Origin: Pararhodobacter aggregans
Lineage (GTDB): Bacteria > Pseudomonadota > Alphaproteobacteria > Rhodobacterales > Rhodobacteraceae
Length of the DNA: 64,000 nucleotides
Assembly: GCF_003075525.1 (NCBI RefSeq)
Contig: NZ_QDDR01000004.1
Coordinates: 124,001 to 188,000, forward strand
Direction of reading: 5' to 3'
In this document: piece after piece, positions 35,517 through 46,266 of the stretch
How positions within the stretch are numbered: the first letter of the stretch is position 1
How the letters are laid out: each line of letters starts with the position of its first letter
Position numbers and translations under genes: made by a program
The notes under the pieces: generated by a model
What the model was told of the DNA's origin: nothing
The model's database searches: none
The model's input: only the letters and a program-made list of their open reading frames with translations

Positions 35517-36959
35517 ATGACCGACGAGACCCTCTATTCCGGCCCCGAGCTTTGCGCCCTGAGCGCGGTCGACGTGGTGGACCTGTTGCGCCGCGGCGAG
35601 GTCTCGCCCGAGGAGTTGATCGCGGCGGCCGAGACGCGGCACGCCCAGACCGACCCGGCGATCAACGCCATGCCGACCACCTGCTTCGACCGCGCCCGCG
35701 CGGCCGCCCGCGCGCTGCATGCGCCCGACGATACGCGCGGCGCGCTGCATGGCCTGCCGGTCGGGATCAAGGACCTGTCCGCGGTTCACGGCGTCCGTAC
35801 CACCTGGGGCACCCCGGCGCTGGCCGATTACCGGCCCGAAAAGTCGGATCCCCTGGTCGAGCGGATCGAAGCGCGCGGCGGTCTGGTGATCGGCAAGACC
35901 AACACGCCGGAATTCGGCGCCGGCGCCAACACCTTCAACGCCATCTTCGGCGCCACCCGCAACCCGCATGACACGCGCCTCAACCCGGCGGGCTCGTCGG
36001 GCGGAGCGGCGGCGGGGCTGGCGGTGGGCCAGACCTGGCTGAGCCACGGCTCGGACCACGGCGGCAGCCTGCGCACCCCGGGGGCCTATTGCGGCGTCGT
36101 CGGCCTGCGGCCCAGCCCCGGCCTGGTCGCGGGCGGGCCCGCGCAGGCGGGCTACATCACCGAGGGCGTGCAGGGCCCGATGGCGCGCTCGGTCACCGAT
36201 CTGGCCCTGTTCCTCGACACGATGAGCGGCTTCGATCCGCGCTATCCGATCTCGTATCCGGCCGATCCCGTGCCCTATCGGAACGCCGTCACCCGGGCCG
36301 ATCCTGCCGGCCTGCGCATCGGCTATCTGCCCGACCTCGCGGGCGAAAGCGCCGTCGATCCTGACATGCGCGCCCATATCGACGGGGTGATGACGCGGAT
36401 GGAAGGGGCAGGGGCCAGGGTCGAGGCGGTGACGCCTGACCTCTCGGGCATGCGCCGCGCCTATTACGTGCAGCGCGGGCTGCTCTGGGCCACGCTCATG
36501 CGCGACATCGACCCTGAGGTCCGGGCGGGGTTCAAGCCGACGCTCGAGGGCAATGTGCAGGACGGGCTGGCGCTGAGCATCGACGACATCATCGACGCCC
36601 AGCTGATCCGGTCGCGGCTTTACGATGCGGTGCAGGCGGTCTTTGCCCATGTCGACGTGCTGGCCTGTCCTGTCGTCGGCACGATGCCGCACCCGGTCGA
36701 GGAGGAATGGGTGCACCGGATCGACGGCAAGGAGCTGAGTTTCTACATGGATTGGCTGGATTGCGGGTTTCTGGCCACGGCGCTGGGTCTGCCCGCGATG
36801 TCTGTGCCGGTCGGCCGCAACCCCGCGGGGATCCCGGTCGGGCTGCAACTGATCGGCAAGCCGCGGGGCGAAGCGGGTCTCCTTTCGGCGGCGCGCGGGG
36901 TCGAGATGGTTTTCGGCGGCCCGTTGCCGGTGCTCGACCCGGTCGTGCGCCACAGATAG
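35517..36959 (+). CDS. Amidase signature family enzyme
   Basis: Ser-cisSer-Lys amide hydrolase of 480 residues. Catalytic residues are Lys85 (PVGIKDLS), cis-Ser160 (AGSSGGAA) and Ser184 (GSDHGGSLRTPG), the same positions as in the amidase at 21227-22732, although the rest differs. It is the last gene of the gntR-ggt-TRAP operon. It probably cleaves an amide after or in parallel with the gamma-glutamyl enzyme. A weak hairpin follows. Confidence 0.92.
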   Translation: MTDETLYSGPELCALSAVDVVDLLRRGEVSPEELIAAAETRHAQTDPAINAMPTTCFDRARAAARALHAPDDTRGALHGLPVGIKDLSAVHGVRTTWGTPALADYRPEKSDPLVERIEARGGLVIGKTNTPEFGAGANTFNAIFGATRNPHDTRLNPAGSSGGAAAGLAVGQTWLSHGSDHGGSLRTPGAYCGVVGLRPSPGLVAGGPAQAGYITEGVQGPMARSVTDLALFLDTMSGFDPRYPISYPADPVPYRNAVTRADPAGLRIGYLPDLAGESAVDPDMRAHIDGVMTRMEGAGARVEAVTPDLSGMRRAYYVQRGLLWATLMRDIDPEVRAGFKPTLEGNVQDGLALSIDDIIDAQLIRSRLYDAVQAVFAHVDVLACPVVGTMPHPVEEEWVHRIDGKELSFYMDWLDCGFLATALGLPAMSVPVGRNPAGIPVGLQLIGKPRGEAGLLSAARGVEMVFGGPLPVLDPVVRHR

Positions 36960-36969
36960 CAGCGTAGTG

Positions 36970-36994
36970 GCAAGGGGTCTGAGCTTGCCCTTGC
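36970..36994 (+). terminator. Weak terminator-like hairpin after amidase
   Basis: Arms GCAAGGG and CCCTTGC with an 11-base loop, 10 bases past the amidase stop. There is no T-run, so termination strength is doubtful. Confidence 0.35.
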
Positions 36995-37009
36995 AGGATA
37001 CATAACACC

Positions 37010-37545
37010 GATTATCAGCCTTATGGCTAGTTGCATGGGATAGCGTCCGTGAGTCTCGAGCAGTAGCGCGAATGACAATGTTCGTCATCCCGACCAAGCT
37101 CATCAAACTCCAGTAGGTCCAGCACAGGACCAGAGGAGGCAAACCCCGCCCTGCCGCCTTGAACCAACTGGGTTGGTCCGCGAGGGTCACGAAAGGAGTC
37201 CGGCTACTTCGCAAGAGTCGGAGGGTGCATTCTCGAGCAAGCCCGGCCCCCCCCCAAGCCAGACAACGCCGCCCGCGCCGGACCATGTCGGCACAAGACC
37301 AAGGGAGGACACAGCGTTGAAGTTGGCCCAGTTGAAGGCGAAGAGCCCTGTCAGTGTCAGCTTGATGAGATACCAGAAGAAGCTGGCGCATCCATCCTGC
37401 GGAACCGGAAGGCCATGTTGATGCAAACGCCGATAAGCGAAAGCGTGACGATCAACAGAGCGACAGTGCCGGTATTGCTCGCCACAGCCCCGAACGGGGA
37501 TTCGGCGGCATCAGGCAGGAAGCCGTCGGCAGTTTCGACCATCCA
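37010..37545 (-). pseudogene. Degenerate membrane-protein gene, unrecognised
   Basis: No intact gene fits this stretch, but on the minus strand several hydrophobic fragments appear in different frames: ASNTGTVALLIVTLSLIGVC near 37460-37520, FFWYLIKLTLTGLFAFNWAN near 37320-37390, and LVLCWTYWSLMSLVGMTNIV near 37080-37140. Their order suggests one decayed multi-helix protein with frameshifts. I cannot name the family. The base composition is lower in GC than in neighbouring genes, and a run of ten C residues is present near 37250. It lies next to a transposase remnant, so this is a decay or insertion zone. Confidence 0.3.
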
Positions 37546-37660
37546 TCTGACGATGCTCCTTACCGGTTGCCTTGCGCTTCGGATGCCCCCTCCTGTGTGG
37601 CGATGATGACCTCACCACCCCGGCACCTTGCGATGCCGTCGGCCGGGGGTATCCATCACA

Positions 37661-37744
37661 TCAAGCCTGGATCGCGGCGTCGGTGAGGATCGGCTGACGC
37701 CCGCGCTTGCCCGTCGGCGCCGCCAGCCATTGCGTCGCCGGATC
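37661..37744 (-). pseudogene. IS5-family transposase N-terminal remnant
   Basis: The translated minus strand reads DPATQWLAAPTGKRGRQPI and then LTDAAIQA before a stop. This closely resembles the N-terminal segment of IS5-family transposases (WxAxPTGKRGRQ..YSDAAIQ). Only about 27 codons are recognisable; the catalytic part is absent. It marks an old insertion or recombination point between the amidase operon and the hut region. Confidence 0.5.
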
Positions 37745-37794
37745 TGCGCAACAAAGCGCATTTGGATCCCCGACAGAGCCGAAGGAACGGGCGC

Positions 37795-39150
37795 TCACTC
37801 GTTCATCAACTGCCAGACTGCCACACGGTAGCGCGAGAAGACCGCGTCCCTGTCGACATGCCGGCCTCCGCTCACCCGGTGCCGACCGGCCGACCAGACA
37901 TCGGTCACCACGTTGTCTTTGGCCGCGAAGCCGAGACCATCGAGGATCCTGTCCGCCGGCAGGGCACAAAGCGCCGGGCATTGACTGTCGATCGCCACGA
38001 GATCGGCCAGTCTGCCAGTCTCGATGACCCCCGCATCGCGCGCCAGCGCCTGCGCCCCGCCCCGCGCGGCGGTGGTGTAGAGGTATGCGCCGACCGAGCC
38101 TGCGCCCGGGATCATCACGTTGCGGCTCGTGTCGCGCAGGCGCTGGGAATATTCCAGCGTGCGCAACTCTTCCGTGAGCGAGATATTGACGTTCGAATCC
38201 GATCCGATGCCGAACCGCCCCCCGGCCGCCGCATAATCGGGGCCGTTGAACGGCCCGTCGCCCAGATTGGCCTCGGTGATCGGGCACAGACCGGCCACGG
38301 CGCCGGTCCGGGCCATGGCGCCGGTTTCCGCCTGCGTCATGTGCGTGGCGTGGATCAGGCACCAGCGTTCGTCGACGGATTGATGATCCAGAAGCCATGC
38401 AACCGGTCTGGCGCCAAGCCAGGCCTCGATGTCGCGCACTTCCTGCGGCTGTTCGGCGATGTGGATGTGAATGGGCCCCTGCCCATGCGCCGCCACGACC
38501 CGCGCCAGATCGTCGGGACAGGTAGCGCGCAGCGAATGGGGCGCGATGCCGATGCGTGCGTCCGGCGGCAGCTCGCGCAGGGATGATGCCGCGCGCTCCG
38601 TCAACTGCGCGAAACGGTCGACATCATTGCCGAAACGCCGCTGCCCGGCGGTCAGCGCGGCCTGCCCCGCCCCGCCATAGGTATAGAGAACTGGCAGATG
38701 GGTCAGGCCGATCCCCGTCTGCGCGGCTGCGGCGAAGATCCGGTCTGACAATTCAGCGATGTTGTCATAGGGCGTCCCGCCCGGCTGATGGTGGACATAG
38801 TGGAACTCTCCCACGCCGGCGAAACCCGCCTCCAGCATCTCGACGTAAACCTGGGCGGCGATCGCTTCGAGCTGGTCGGGGGTCATGCGATCCATGAACC
38901 GGTACATGAGGTCGCGCCAGGTCCAGAAACTGTCTCGGCCCTGTTGCCGGAATTCGGTCATCCCCGCCATGGCGCGCTGAAATGCATGGCTGTGCAGGTT
39001 GCTCAGAGACGGCAGCAGGGTGTCGACGCAGGTGTCGCCCGCCTGCGGACCGACATCCGCCTGCAAGTTCGTGATGATCCCGGCATCGACGGCCAGGCGG
39101 ACATTGACGGCCCAGCCATCGGCCAAGAGAGCCTGTTTTGCATGAATCAC
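37795..39150 (-). CDS. hutF: Formimidoylglutamate deiminase (HutF)
   Basis: Zinc amidohydrolase of 451 residues that turns N-formimino-L-glutamate into N-formyl-L-glutamate and ammonia. The metal site is His53/His55 ([12 protein letters not shown]), with APHSLRA and GIGSDSNVN carrying the further histidine and aspartate. [13 protein letters not shown] is typical of HutF. I choose GTG at 39150 because GGAGG lies seven bases before it; an ATG 13 codons upstream would run through the operator. It is divergent from hutI-H-G-U. Its presence with hutG defines the five-step histidine route that ends in formate and glutamate. Confidence 0.94.
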   Translation of the reverse strand: MIHAKQALLADGWAVNVRLAVDAGIITNLQADVGPQAGDTCVDTLLPSLSNLHSHAFQRAMAGMTEFRQQGRDSFWTWRDLMYRFMDRMTPDQLEAIAAQVYVEMLEAGFAGVGEFHYVHHQPGGTPYDNIAELSDRIFAAAAQTGIGLTHLPVLYTYGGAGQAALTAGQRRFGNDVDRFAQLTERAASSLRELPPDARIGIAPHSLRATCPDDLARVVAAHGQGPIHIHIAEQPQEVRDIEAWLGARPVAWLLDHQSVDERWCLIHATHMTQAETGAMARTGAVAGLCPITEANLGDGPFNGPDYAAAGGRFGIGSDSNVNISLTEELRTLEYSQRLRDTSRNVMIPGAGSVGAYLYTTAARGGAQALARDAGVIETGRLADLVAIDSQCPALCALPADRILDGLGFAAKDNVVTDVWSAGRHRVSGGRHVDRDAVFSRYRVAVWQLMNE

Positions 39151-39175
39151 GGCCTTACCTCCAAGCTTATATCTT

Positions 39176-39191
39176 TTATGTATAGACATAT
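39176..39191. promoter_or_regulatory. HutC-type operator in the hutF/hutI promoter
   Basis: TTATGTATAGACATAT holds the inverted repeat ATGT-ATAG-ACAT and the TGTATAGACA core known for HutC boxes in other proteobacteria. It is 25 bases from the hutF start and 46 bases from the hutI start, in the middle of the divergent promoter. The site at 52147-52162 differs from it at only three positions. Confidence 0.75.
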
Positions 39192-39237
39192 AATCGGGGC
39201 GGCGCTAGGAGAAAAGCAGAATATGGAGGGAACCCGG

Positions 39238-40446
39238 ATGCCTGACGCGAGTCAGCTGATGACCAATCTGACCGCCGTCACGCTGACCGGCGACGCCCCC
39301 TATGGCCTGATCGACGATGCGGCCATCGCCATCGCGGACCGCCGGATCGCCTGGGTCGGCAAGCGCGCCGATCTGCCGCGGGATCTGACGTCGCTCGACG
39401 CTGTTGACATGGGCGGGCGACTGGTCACGCCGGGGCTGATCGACTGTCACACGCATCTGGTCCATGGCGGCAACCGCGCGGTCGAGTTCGAGATGCGGCT
39501 GAACGGCGCCAGCTACGAAGAGATCGCTCGCGCGGGCGGCGGCATCGTTTCGACCGTTCGCGCGACGCGGCAGGCCAGCGAGGATACGCTGCTGCGCGAG
39601 GCCCTGCGCCGCGCCGATGCGCTGCTCGCGGAAGGGGTCACCACGCTTGAAATCAAGTCAGGCTACGGGCTCGATATCGAAACCGAGCTGCGGATGCTGC
39701 GGGTCGCGCGGGCGGTCATGGCGAACCGGCCGGTACGGGTGAAGACGTCGTTCCTGGGGGCCCATGCCGTTCCGGCCGAGTACAAGGACCGCGCCGACGC
39801 CTATATCGACGAGGTCTGCATTCCCGCCTTGCGTGCCGCCCATGCCCAAGGGCTGGTGGATGCGGTCGACGGGTTCTGCGAGGGCATCGCCTTTTCCCCC
39901 GTGCAGATCGCCCGCGTCTTCGACGTCGCACAAGAACTGGGACTGCCCGTCAAGCTGCACGCCGAACAGCTGTCGAACCTCGGCGGTGCGGCCATGGCGG
40001 CGAGATACGGCGCGCTGTCAGCCGATCACATCGAATATTTGGATGAAGCGGGCGTGGCCGCGATGGCAAAAGCCGGAACGGTGGCCGTGCTGCTGCCAGG
40101 CGCCTTCTACACGCTGCGTGAAACCCAGAGGCCGCCGGTTCAGGCCCTGCGCGACGGCGGCGTGAGGATTGCGCTCGCGTCCGATGCCAACCCTGGCTCG
40201 TCTCCGCTGACCTCGCTGCTGCTGACCATGAACATGGGCTGCACCCTGTTCCGCCTGACGCCTGAAGAGGCGCTGCGCGGGGTGACGACCAATGCCGCCT
40301 GCGCCCTGGGCCTGTCCGATGTGGGCAGCATCGCGCCTGACCAGCGCGCCGAGCTGGCCGTGTGGGATGTCGAGCACCCGGCAGAGCTGTCCTACCGCAT
40401 CGGCTTCAATCCTCTGCATTCGCGCATTTTCGGAGAAATCGCATGA
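39238..40446 (+). CDS. hutI: Imidazolonepropionase (HutI)
   Basis: Amidohydrolase of 402 residues that opens 4-imidazolone-5-propionate to N-formimino-L-glutamate. The metal site is [19 protein letters not shown] near residue 70, with [12 protein letters not shown] (third histidine) and [10 protein letters not shown] (aspartate). [15 protein letters not shown] is another family mark. The ATG at 39238 is preceded by GGAGGG. It overlaps hutH by four bases. Confidence 0.96.
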   Translation: MPDASQLMTNLTAVTLTGDAPYGLIDDAAIAIADRRIAWVGKRADLPRDLTSLDAVDMGGRLVTPGLIDCHTHLVHGGNRAVEFEMRLNGASYEEIARAGGGIVSTVRATRQASEDTLLREALRRADALLAEGVTTLEIKSGYGLDIETELRMLRVARAVMANRPVRVKTSFLGAHAVPAEYKDRADAYIDEVCIPALRAAHAQGLVDAVDGFCEGIAFSPVQIARVFDVAQELGLPVKLHAEQLSNLGGAAMAARYGALSADHIEYLDEAGVAAMAKAGTVAVLLPGAFYTLRETQRPPVQALRDGGVRIALASDANPGSSPLTSLLLTMNMGCTLFRLTPEEALRGVTTNAACALGLSDVGSIAPDQRAELAVWDVEHPAELSYRIGFNPLHSRIFGEIA

Positions 40447-41981
40447 CGTCCCTGACCCTGACACCCGGCGCCGCCACCTTGGCCGACCTTGCCCGCATCT
40501 ATCGGGAAGAGGCGGCCGTCACGCTGGACCCGGCCTGCCACCCGACTATCGCACAAGCGGCAGCCCACATCGACGCTGCCGCCAAGGGAGAGGCCGCCGT
40601 CTACGGCGTCAATACGGGCTTTGGCAAACTCGCCTCGGTCAAGATTGCGGCGGAGGACACCGCGACCCTGCAACGCAACCTCATCCTGTCCCATTGCTGC
40701 GGCGTCGGCGATCCGATCTCGCGCCGCCATTCCCGGCTGATGATGGCACTCAAGCTGTTGTCGCTGGGGCGCGGGGCCTCAGGCGTGCGGCTGGAGCTCA
40801 TCACGCTGATTGAGCAGATGCTGGCTCGCGGCGTGACGCCGGTGATCCCGGTGCAGGGGTCGGTCGGGGCCTCGGGCGATCTGGCCCCGCTGGCGCATAT
40901 GGCCGCTGTCATGATGGGCCATGCCGAAGCAGAGTACGAGGGCGAAACGCTGCCGGGCGCCGAGGCCCTTGCCCGCGCCGGACTGAAGCCGGTCGAGCTG
41001 GGCGCCAAGGAGGGGCTCGCGCTTATCAACGGCACGCAGTTCTCGACCGCCTTCGCGCTGGCCGGCTTGTTCGATGCATGGCAGGCGATGCAGGCGGCGC
41101 TTGTGACCTCGGCCCTGTCGACTGATGCGATCATGGGCTCGACCGCGCCCTTGCAGCCGGAAATCCACGCCCTGCGCGGCCATCCGGGCCAGATCGAGGC
41201 GGCGGCGACGATGCGCGCGCTGCTCGACGCCAGCGAGATCCGCGAGAGCCACCGCGACGGCGACACCCGCGTGCAGGACCCCTATTGCATCCGCTGCCAG
41301 CCGCAAGTGACCGGCGCAGCGATGGACATGCTGCGCATGGCCGGCCGCACGCTTCAGATCGAGGCGAACGCCGCGACCGACAACCCGCTGGTGCTGAGCG
41401 AGGCGGGGCTGATCGTCTCGGGCGGGAATTTCCATGCCGAACCCGTAGGCTTTGCCGCCGACATGATCGCCCTTGCCGTGGCCGAGATCGGCGCCATTGC
41501 CCAGCGTCGCGTCGCGCTGATCGTCGACCCGACGCTGAGCTTCGACCTGCCACCGTTCCTCACCCCCAATCCCGGGCTGAATTCGGGCCTGATGATCGCC
41601 GAGGTGACCAGTGCGGCGCTGATGAGCGAGAACAAGCATCTCGCCAATCCCTGCGTGACGGATTCGACGCCGACCTCCGCCAATCAGGAAGACCATGTGA
41701 GCATGGCCGCCCATGGGGCGGTCCGGCTGGGACGCATGGTGACCAATCTCGAACGGATCCTCGGGGTGGAGTTGCTCTGCGCCGGCCAGGGGATCGAGTT
41801 CCGCGCCCCCCTCAAAACCAGTGCGCCGCTGGCTTCGGCGCTGGCCCATCTGCGCCAAACCGTACCGTCGGTGGTCGAGGATCGCTACATGGCCCCCGAC
41901 CTGGAGCGCGCGGCAACGCTGGTCCGCAGCGGTGCCCTGATTTCGGCCACCGGGCTGAAAATGCCGGAACTGAGCGCATGA
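40443..41981 (+). CDS. hutH: Histidine ammonia-lyase (HutH)
   Basis: Converts L-histidine to urocanate and ammonia. The 512-residue length fits the family. The Ala143-Ser144-Gly145 triad ([14 protein letters not shown]) self-cyclises to the MIO cofactor. [11 protein letters not shown] near residue 54 and the family segment [12 protein letters not shown] are present. The ATG at 40443 overlaps the hutI stop by four bases, and the stop overlaps hutG by four bases, so the operon is tightly coupled. Confidence 0.97.
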   Translation: MTSLTLTPGAATLADLARIYREEAAVTLDPACHPTIAQAAAHIDAAAKGEAAVYGVNTGFGKLASVKIAAEDTATLQRNLILSHCCGVGDPISRRHSRLMMALKLLSLGRGASGVRLELITLIEQMLARGVTPVIPVQGSVGASGDLAPLAHMAAVMMGHAEAEYEGETLPGAEALARAGLKPVELGAKEGLALINGTQFSTAFALAGLFDAWQAMQAALVTSALSTDAIMGSTAPLQPEIHALRGHPGQIEAAATMRALLDASEIRESHRDGDTRVQDPYCIRCQPQVTGAAMDMLRMAGRTLQIEANAATDNPLVLSEAGLIVSGGNFHAEPVGFAADMIALAVAEIGAIAQRRVALIVDPTLSFDLPPFLTPNPGLNSGLMIAEVTSAALMSENKHLANPCVTDSTPTSANQEDHVSMAAHGAVRLGRMVTNLERILGVELLCAGQGIEFRAPLKTSAPLASALAHLRQTVPSVVEDRYMAPDLERAATLVRSGALISATGLKMPELSA

Positions 41982-42778
41982 ACCCTGTCGAGATCACCCG
42001 CGGCAAGGGCCCGGTCGTTCTGGGATTGCCGCATACCGGAACCTGGCTGCCGGACGATGTCAGCGCCCGGCTGAACGAATGCGGGCGCGGGCTCGACGAT
42101 ACCGACTGGCACATCCATACCCTTTATGAGGGGTTGCTGCCGGGGGCGAGCACGGTGCGCGCCACCTTCCATCGCTACGTGATCGACGCCAATCGCGACC
42201 CGTCGGGGCAAAGCCTCTACCCCGGGCAGAACACAACGGGCCTCGTGCCGCTGACCGCTTTCGACGGGCGGCCGATCTGGGAGCGCGAACCCACGCCCGA
42301 CGAGGTCGAGGCAAGGCGGGTCCGCTATCACGCGGCCTATCACGCCGCCCTGGAGGCCGAGATGGAGAGGGTCCGCGCCGAGCACGGGGTCGCGATCCTC
42401 TATGATTGCCATTCGATCCGCAGCCACATTCCCTTCCTGTTCGACGGTATCCTGCCGGATTTCAACATCGGCACCAATGGCGGCGAGAGCTGCGATCCCG
42501 CCATCGAGGCGGCCGTGCAGGGGATCTGCGCGCGCGCCGATGGCTACAGCTCGGTGCTCAACGGACGTTTCAAGGGCGGCTGGACCACGCGGCATTATGG
42601 CCGTCCGACTGAAGGCTATCACGCCATCCAGATGGAACTGGCGCAATCCACCCACCTGACGGCCGAGGCCGCGCCCTGGACGCTTGACGCAGCCAAGGCC
42701 GAAGCGCTGCGCGCGCCCCTCGCCGAGATCCTGACAACACTGGCCGATCTGGCCCCGACCCTTGGAGGCAAACGATGA
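41978..42778 (+). CDS. hutG: N-formylglutamate deformylase (HutG)
   Basis: Zinc hydrolase of 266 residues that cleaves N-formyl-L-glutamate to glutamate and formate, the last step of the route. Family features are [13 protein letters not shown] near residue 14, [37 protein letters not shown] and [15 protein letters not shown]. The start overlaps hutH and the end overlaps hutU by four bases each. It is the deformylase type, not the Mn-dependent formiminoglutamase also called HutG. Confidence 0.96.
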   Translation: MNPVEITRGKGPVVLGLPHTGTWLPDDVSARLNECGRGLDDTDWHIHTLYEGLLPGASTVRATFHRYVIDANRDPSGQSLYPGQNTTGLVPLTAFDGRPIWEREPTPDEVEARRVRYHAAYHAALEAEMERVRAEHGVAILYDCHSIRSHIPFLFDGILPDFNIGTNGGESCDPAIEAAVQGICARADGYSSVLNGRFKGGWTTRHYGRPTEGYHAIQMELAQSTHLTAEAAPWTLDAAKAEALRAPLAEILTTLADLAPTLGGKR

Positions 42779-44439
42779 CCAATCCCCGCCACAACATCCG
42801 CGACGTCTATCCCGATACCGGGACCGAGATCACCGCGAAAAGCTGGCTGACCGAGGCGCCGATGCGGATGCTGATGAACAACCTGCATCCCGACGTGGCC
42901 GAGAACCCGCACGAGCTGGTCGTCTATGGCGGCATCGGGCGCGCCGCCAGGACCTGGCAGGATTTCGACACCATCGTCGCCAGCCTGAAAGAGCTGGAAG
43001 ACGACCAGACCCTGCTGGTGCAATCCGGCAAGCCCGTGGGCGTCTTCCGCACTCACAAGGACGCGCCGAGGGTGCTGATCGCCAATTCCAACCTTGTGCC
43101 GCACTGGGCTAACTGGAAGCATTTCAACGAGTTGGACAAGAAGGGGCTGGCCATGTACGGCCAGATGACCGCCGGGTCGTGGATCTATATCGGCTCGCAG
43201 GGGATCGTTCAGGGCACCTATGAAACCTTCGTCGAGGCCGGGCGCCAGCATTATGACGGCAAACTGACCGGGCGCTGGATCCTGACCGGCGGTCTTGGCG
43301 GCATGGGCGGCGCGCAGCCGCTGGCAGCCGTCATGGCGGGGGCCTGCTGCCTTGCGGTCGAATGCGACGAAACCCGCGCCGATTTCCGCCTGCGCACCCG
43401 CTATGTCGACGAGAAGACCCATTCGATCGACGAGGCCCTCGACATGATCGACCGCTGGACCAAGGCGGGCGAGGCGAAATCCGTGGCGCTGATCGGCAAC
43501 GCGGCGGATGTGTTCCCCGAACTGGTCAGGCGCGGCGTGCGCCCCGATATCGTCACCGACCAGACTTCGGCCCATGATCCGGTCCACGGCTATCTGCCGC
43601 AGGGCTGGACCGTCGCCGAGTGGCGCGAGAAGCAGCAAAGCGATCCGGACGCGGTAGAAAAGGCCGCGCGCGCTTCGATGAAGGTGCATGTCGCCGCAAT
43701 GGTGGATTTCTGGAACGCCGGCGTGCCGACGCTGGATTACGGCAACAACATCCGCCAGGTGGCGCTGGAAGAGGGGCTGGAAGACGCCTTTGCCTTCCCC
43801 GGCTTCGTGCCCGCCTATATCCGCCCGCTGTTCTGCCGCGGGATCGGACCGTTTCGCTGGGCGGCTCTGTCGGGCGACCCCGAGGACATCTACAAGACCG
43901 ACGCCAAGGTGAAAGAGCTGGTGGATGACCCGCATCTGCACAACTGGCTCGACATGGCGCGCGAGCGGATCAGCTTCCAGGGGCTGCCGGCGCGGATCTG
44001 CTGGGTGGGACTGGGTGTGCGGCACAAGCTGGGTCTCGCCTTCAACGAGATGGTGCGCAACGGCGAGCTGAAGGCCCCGGTGGTGATCGGCCGCGATCAC
44101 CTCGACAGCGGCTCGGTCGCCTCGCCCAACCGCGAGACCGAGGCGATGAAGGACGGCTCTGATGCCGTGTCCGACTGGCCGCTCCTGAACGCGCTGCTCA
44201 ACACCGCGTCGGGCGCGACCTGGGTGTCGCTGCACCATGGCGGCGGGGTCGGGATGGGCTTTTCCCAGCACTCCGGCATGGTGATCTGCTGCGACGGGTC
44301 CGAGGATGCCGACCGGCGGCTGGCCAATGTCCTGTGGAACGATCCGGCTACCGGCGTCATGCGCCACGCCGATGCGGGCTACGACATCGCGAAGGATTGC
44401 GCGCGCGAACACGGGCTGAACCTGCCAGGCATCCTCTGA
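42775..44439 (+). CDS. hutU: Urocanate hydratase (HutU)
   Basis: NAD-dependent enzyme of 554 residues converting urocanate to imidazolonepropionate. The NAD-binding region is [19 protein letters not shown] near residue 175, followed by [17 protein letters not shown] and [19 protein letters not shown]. The length is the family norm. It is the last gene of the hutI-H-G-U run and is followed by a strong hairpin shared with the convergent hutC. Confidence 0.97.
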   Translation: MTNPRHNIRDVYPDTGTEITAKSWLTEAPMRMLMNNLHPDVAENPHELVVYGGIGRAARTWQDFDTIVASLKELEDDQTLLVQSGKPVGVFRTHKDAPRVLIANSNLVPHWANWKHFNELDKKGLAMYGQMTAGSWIYIGSQGIVQGTYETFVEAGRQHYDGKLTGRWILTGGLGGMGGAQPLAAVMAGACCLAVECDETRADFRLRTRYVDEKTHSIDEALDMIDRWTKAGEAKSVALIGNAADVFPELVRRGVRPDIVTDQTSAHDPVHGYLPQGWTVAEWREKQQSDPDAVEKAARASMKVHVAAMVDFWNAGVPTLDYGNNIRQVALEEGLEDAFAFPGFVPAYIRPLFCRGIGPFRWAALSGDPEDIYKTDAKVKELVDDPHLHNWLDMARERISFQGLPARICWVGLGVRHKLGLAFNEMVRNGELKAPVVIGRDHLDSGSVASPNRETEAMKDGSDAVSDWPLLNALLNTASGATWVSLHHGGGVGMGFSQHSGMVICCDGSEDADRRLANVLWNDPATGVMRHADAGYDIAKDCAREHGLNLPGIL

Positions 44440-44446
44440 ATTCCGG

Positions 44447-44479
44447 TGACATGCCGCGGCGCCCCGCCGCGGCATGTCA
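44447..44479. terminator. Bidirectional hairpin between hutU and hutC
   Basis: Perfect 14-base arms TGACATGCCGCGGC and GCCGCGGCATGTCA around GCCCC. It includes the hutC stop codon. No T-run on either side, so it may act as a roadblock or mRNA end stabiliser as much as a terminator. Confidence 0.6.
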
Positions 44480-45172
44480 GTATTTCGTCGTCATCCTGTG
44501 GCCCCGCCGATAGGTCAGCCGGACCAGCGTCACCGCCGCTTCCCGCAGCCATGTCGTACGCTCGGTGCGAAACAGTGCATTCCCGGCGAAGCATCCCATG
44601 TGATCGGCAATATCCTGTGTCGCCTCCACCGCCGAGAAACTGATCTCGGCATTCGAAAACGGCACTTCTGCCAGCAGCCATTCGTTCGGTCCGCTCTTGG
44701 TGAAATCCGCCTTCAGGACTGATGGGACGACCTCGGGATTGATCCAGCGCTCTTCGTGCTGATACGGGAGTCCATCCGCCCAATGCATACAGACCACGCG
44801 AACGACCTGCTGGCCCGCCTTCAGGGCGAGCCGCCCGAGCAACCAGTCGGGAACATCCAGAACCGACCGGTCGATCAGCGCATAGCGGTACTCTGCCCGC
44901 TGTGCCTCGATCTCTTCGCGCACGATGGGAATCGCAAAGCGCGCCTGACGGATCGGCGCCTTGCGCACCCGCGTACCGGCCTTGCGCTTGCGCTCGACGA
45001 TGCCTTCCTCTGCCAATTCGCGCATCGCCCGATTGACCGTGGCGCGCGCGCAGCAATATTTTTCGGCAAGGTCCATTTCGTTCGGCATCAAGGTGCCGGG
45101 CGCCATGACACCGCGCGCAATCTGATCCAGAAGATCCGCTTTGACATCCTTGTAGGTCACGGTCATTGGCAT
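44477..45172 (-). CDS. hutC: Histidine utilisation repressor (HutC, GntR/UTRA)
   Basis: A 231-residue GntR regulator of the HutC subgroup. The winged helix is MPNEMDLAEKYCCARATVNRAMRELAEEGIVERKRKAGTRV (in part ARATVNRAMRELAEEG), and the UTRA ligand domain contains YRYALIDRSVLDVP and CMHWADGLPYQHEERWINP. Known HutC binds urocanate and then releases the hut operators. It is divergent from the ABC importer genes with a candidate operator between them, so it likely controls those as well as hut. The ATG at 45172 could be replaced by one two codons inside. Confidence 0.93.
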   Translation of the reverse strand: MPMTVTYKDVKADLLDQIARGVMAPGTLMPNEMDLAEKYCCARATVNRAMRELAEEGIVERKRKAGTRVRKAPIRQARFAIPIVREEIEAQRAEYRYALIDRSVLDVPDWLLGRLALKAGQQVVRVVCMHWADGLPYQHEERWINPEVVPSVLKADFTKSGPNEWLLAEVPFSNAEISFSAVEATQDIADHMGCFAGNALFRTERTTWLREAAVTLVRLTYRRGHRMTTKY

Positions 45173-45270
45173 CGCCCCTTTGTTACTTCAGCCAATCTAA
45201 CCAATAGACCAACCCAGCTATCCGAACTTCGGGTATACAGTCGCGTGTAAACCTCGATAATGGTATACAT

Positions 45271-45284
45271 AATGTAATAACATT
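45271..45284. promoter_or_regulatory. HutC-type operator in the hutC/ABC promoter
   Basis: Perfect inverted repeat AATGT-AATA-ACATT, of the same ATGT-N4-ACAT form as the hutF/hutI site. It overlaps the promoter of the ABC permease gene, 20 bases before its TTG start. GGTATACA sequences at 45233 and 45262 lie nearby and may be further half-sites. Confidence 0.6.
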
Positions 45285-45303
45285 AGACAATAGGACCGAA
45301 CCC

Positions 45304-46260
45304 TTGTCGCCCATTCTCAAGATCACCCTGTCTCGGCTTGCCATGGGAATCCTCACGCTTGTGATCGTGAGCGTGCTGATTTTCTCGGCCATCGAACTCT
45401 TGCCCGGGGACATCGCGACGGAAACACTCGGCCAATCCGCAACCGAGGAAACCATCGCCGCATTCCGGGAGCGTTTCAATCTGAACGGCCCGGTTCACAT
45501 GCGCTATTTCGAGTGGCTGGCAAGCGCGGTTCAGGGAGATTTCGGTGTCTCGCTGTCGAACCAGCGTCCGATCTCGGAACTGATCGCGCAACGCGCAGGC
45601 AACACCTTCTTCCTGGCCGCCTATGCCGCGCTGATCGCGGTGCCGATCGCCATCGTCCTTGGGATGCTGGCGGCGCTCTATCGCAATTCGGCGTTCGACA
45701 AGGCGGTCTCGGGCGCCACGCTCGCGGCGATTTCCTTCCCCGAGTTCTTTGTCGCCTACATTCTCGTGCTGCTGTTCTCGGTCACCTTCGGCTGGTTCCC
45801 CAGCCTTGCCAACGTCGATGCCGGCACCGGGTTTGTCGAGCGGCTCTATCGCACCTTCCTGCCCGCGCTGACCCTGACGCTGATCGTGGTGGCGCACATG
45901 ATGCGGATGACCCGTGCGGCGATCATCAACCTGCTGGCCCTGCCCTATGTCGAGATGGCCCATCTCAAGGGGATGCGGCGCTGGCGGGTCATCGCGATCC
46001 ACGCGCTGCCGAATGCCATCGCCCCGATCATCAACGTCGTGGCGCTGAACCTTGCCTATCTGGTCGTGGGGGTTGTGCTGGTCGAAGTGGTCTTCGTCTA
46101 TCCGGGGCTCGGGCAGCTACTGGTGGACGCGGTGTCCAACCGGGATGTGCCGGTCGTGCAGGCCGCCTGCCTGATCTTCGCCGCCACCTACATTCTTCTG
46201 AACATCGCTGCGGACATCCTGTCGATCATCGCCAATCCCCGCCTGCTGCATCCGAGGTAA
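45304..46260 (+). CDS. ABC transporter permease (DppB/OppB family)
   Basis: Inner-membrane permease of 318 residues with six helices. Family marks are the N-terminal FSAIELLPGDIATETLGQ segment and the EAA-type cytoplasmic loop PYVEMAHLKGMRRWRVIAIHALPNAIAP (in part AHLKGMRRWRVIAIHALPNA). It starts with TTG at 45304 after AGGA. It is first of three ABC genes, divergent from hutC. The likely substrate is a histidine-related peptide or imidazole compound, inferred from context. Confidence 0.92.
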   Translation: MSPILKITLSRLAMGILTLVIVSVLIFSAIELLPGDIATETLGQSATEETIAAFRERFNLNGPVHMRYFEWLASAVQGDFGVSLSNQRPISELIAQRAGNTFFLAAYAALIAVPIAIVLGMLAALYRNSAFDKAVSGATLAAISFPEFFVAYILVLLFSVTFGWFPSLANVDAGTGFVERLYRTFLPALTLTLIVVAHMMRMTRAAIINLLALPYVEMAHLKGMRRWRVIAIHALPNAIAPIINVVALNLAYLVVGVVLVEVVFVYPGLGQLLVDAVSNRDVPVVQAACLIFAATYILLNIAADILSIIANPRLLHPR

Positions 46261-46266
46261 TCGCCG

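Noticed and set aside
37187-37426. A small intact membrane protein gene
   Set aside because: The hydrophobic part is short, the frame ends in non-conserved sequence and neighbouring fragments lie in other frames, so decay is more likely.
44447-44479. A classical rho-independent terminator for hutU
   Set aside because: The stem is perfect, but there is no T-run on either strand, so I list it as a hairpin of uncertain termination strength.
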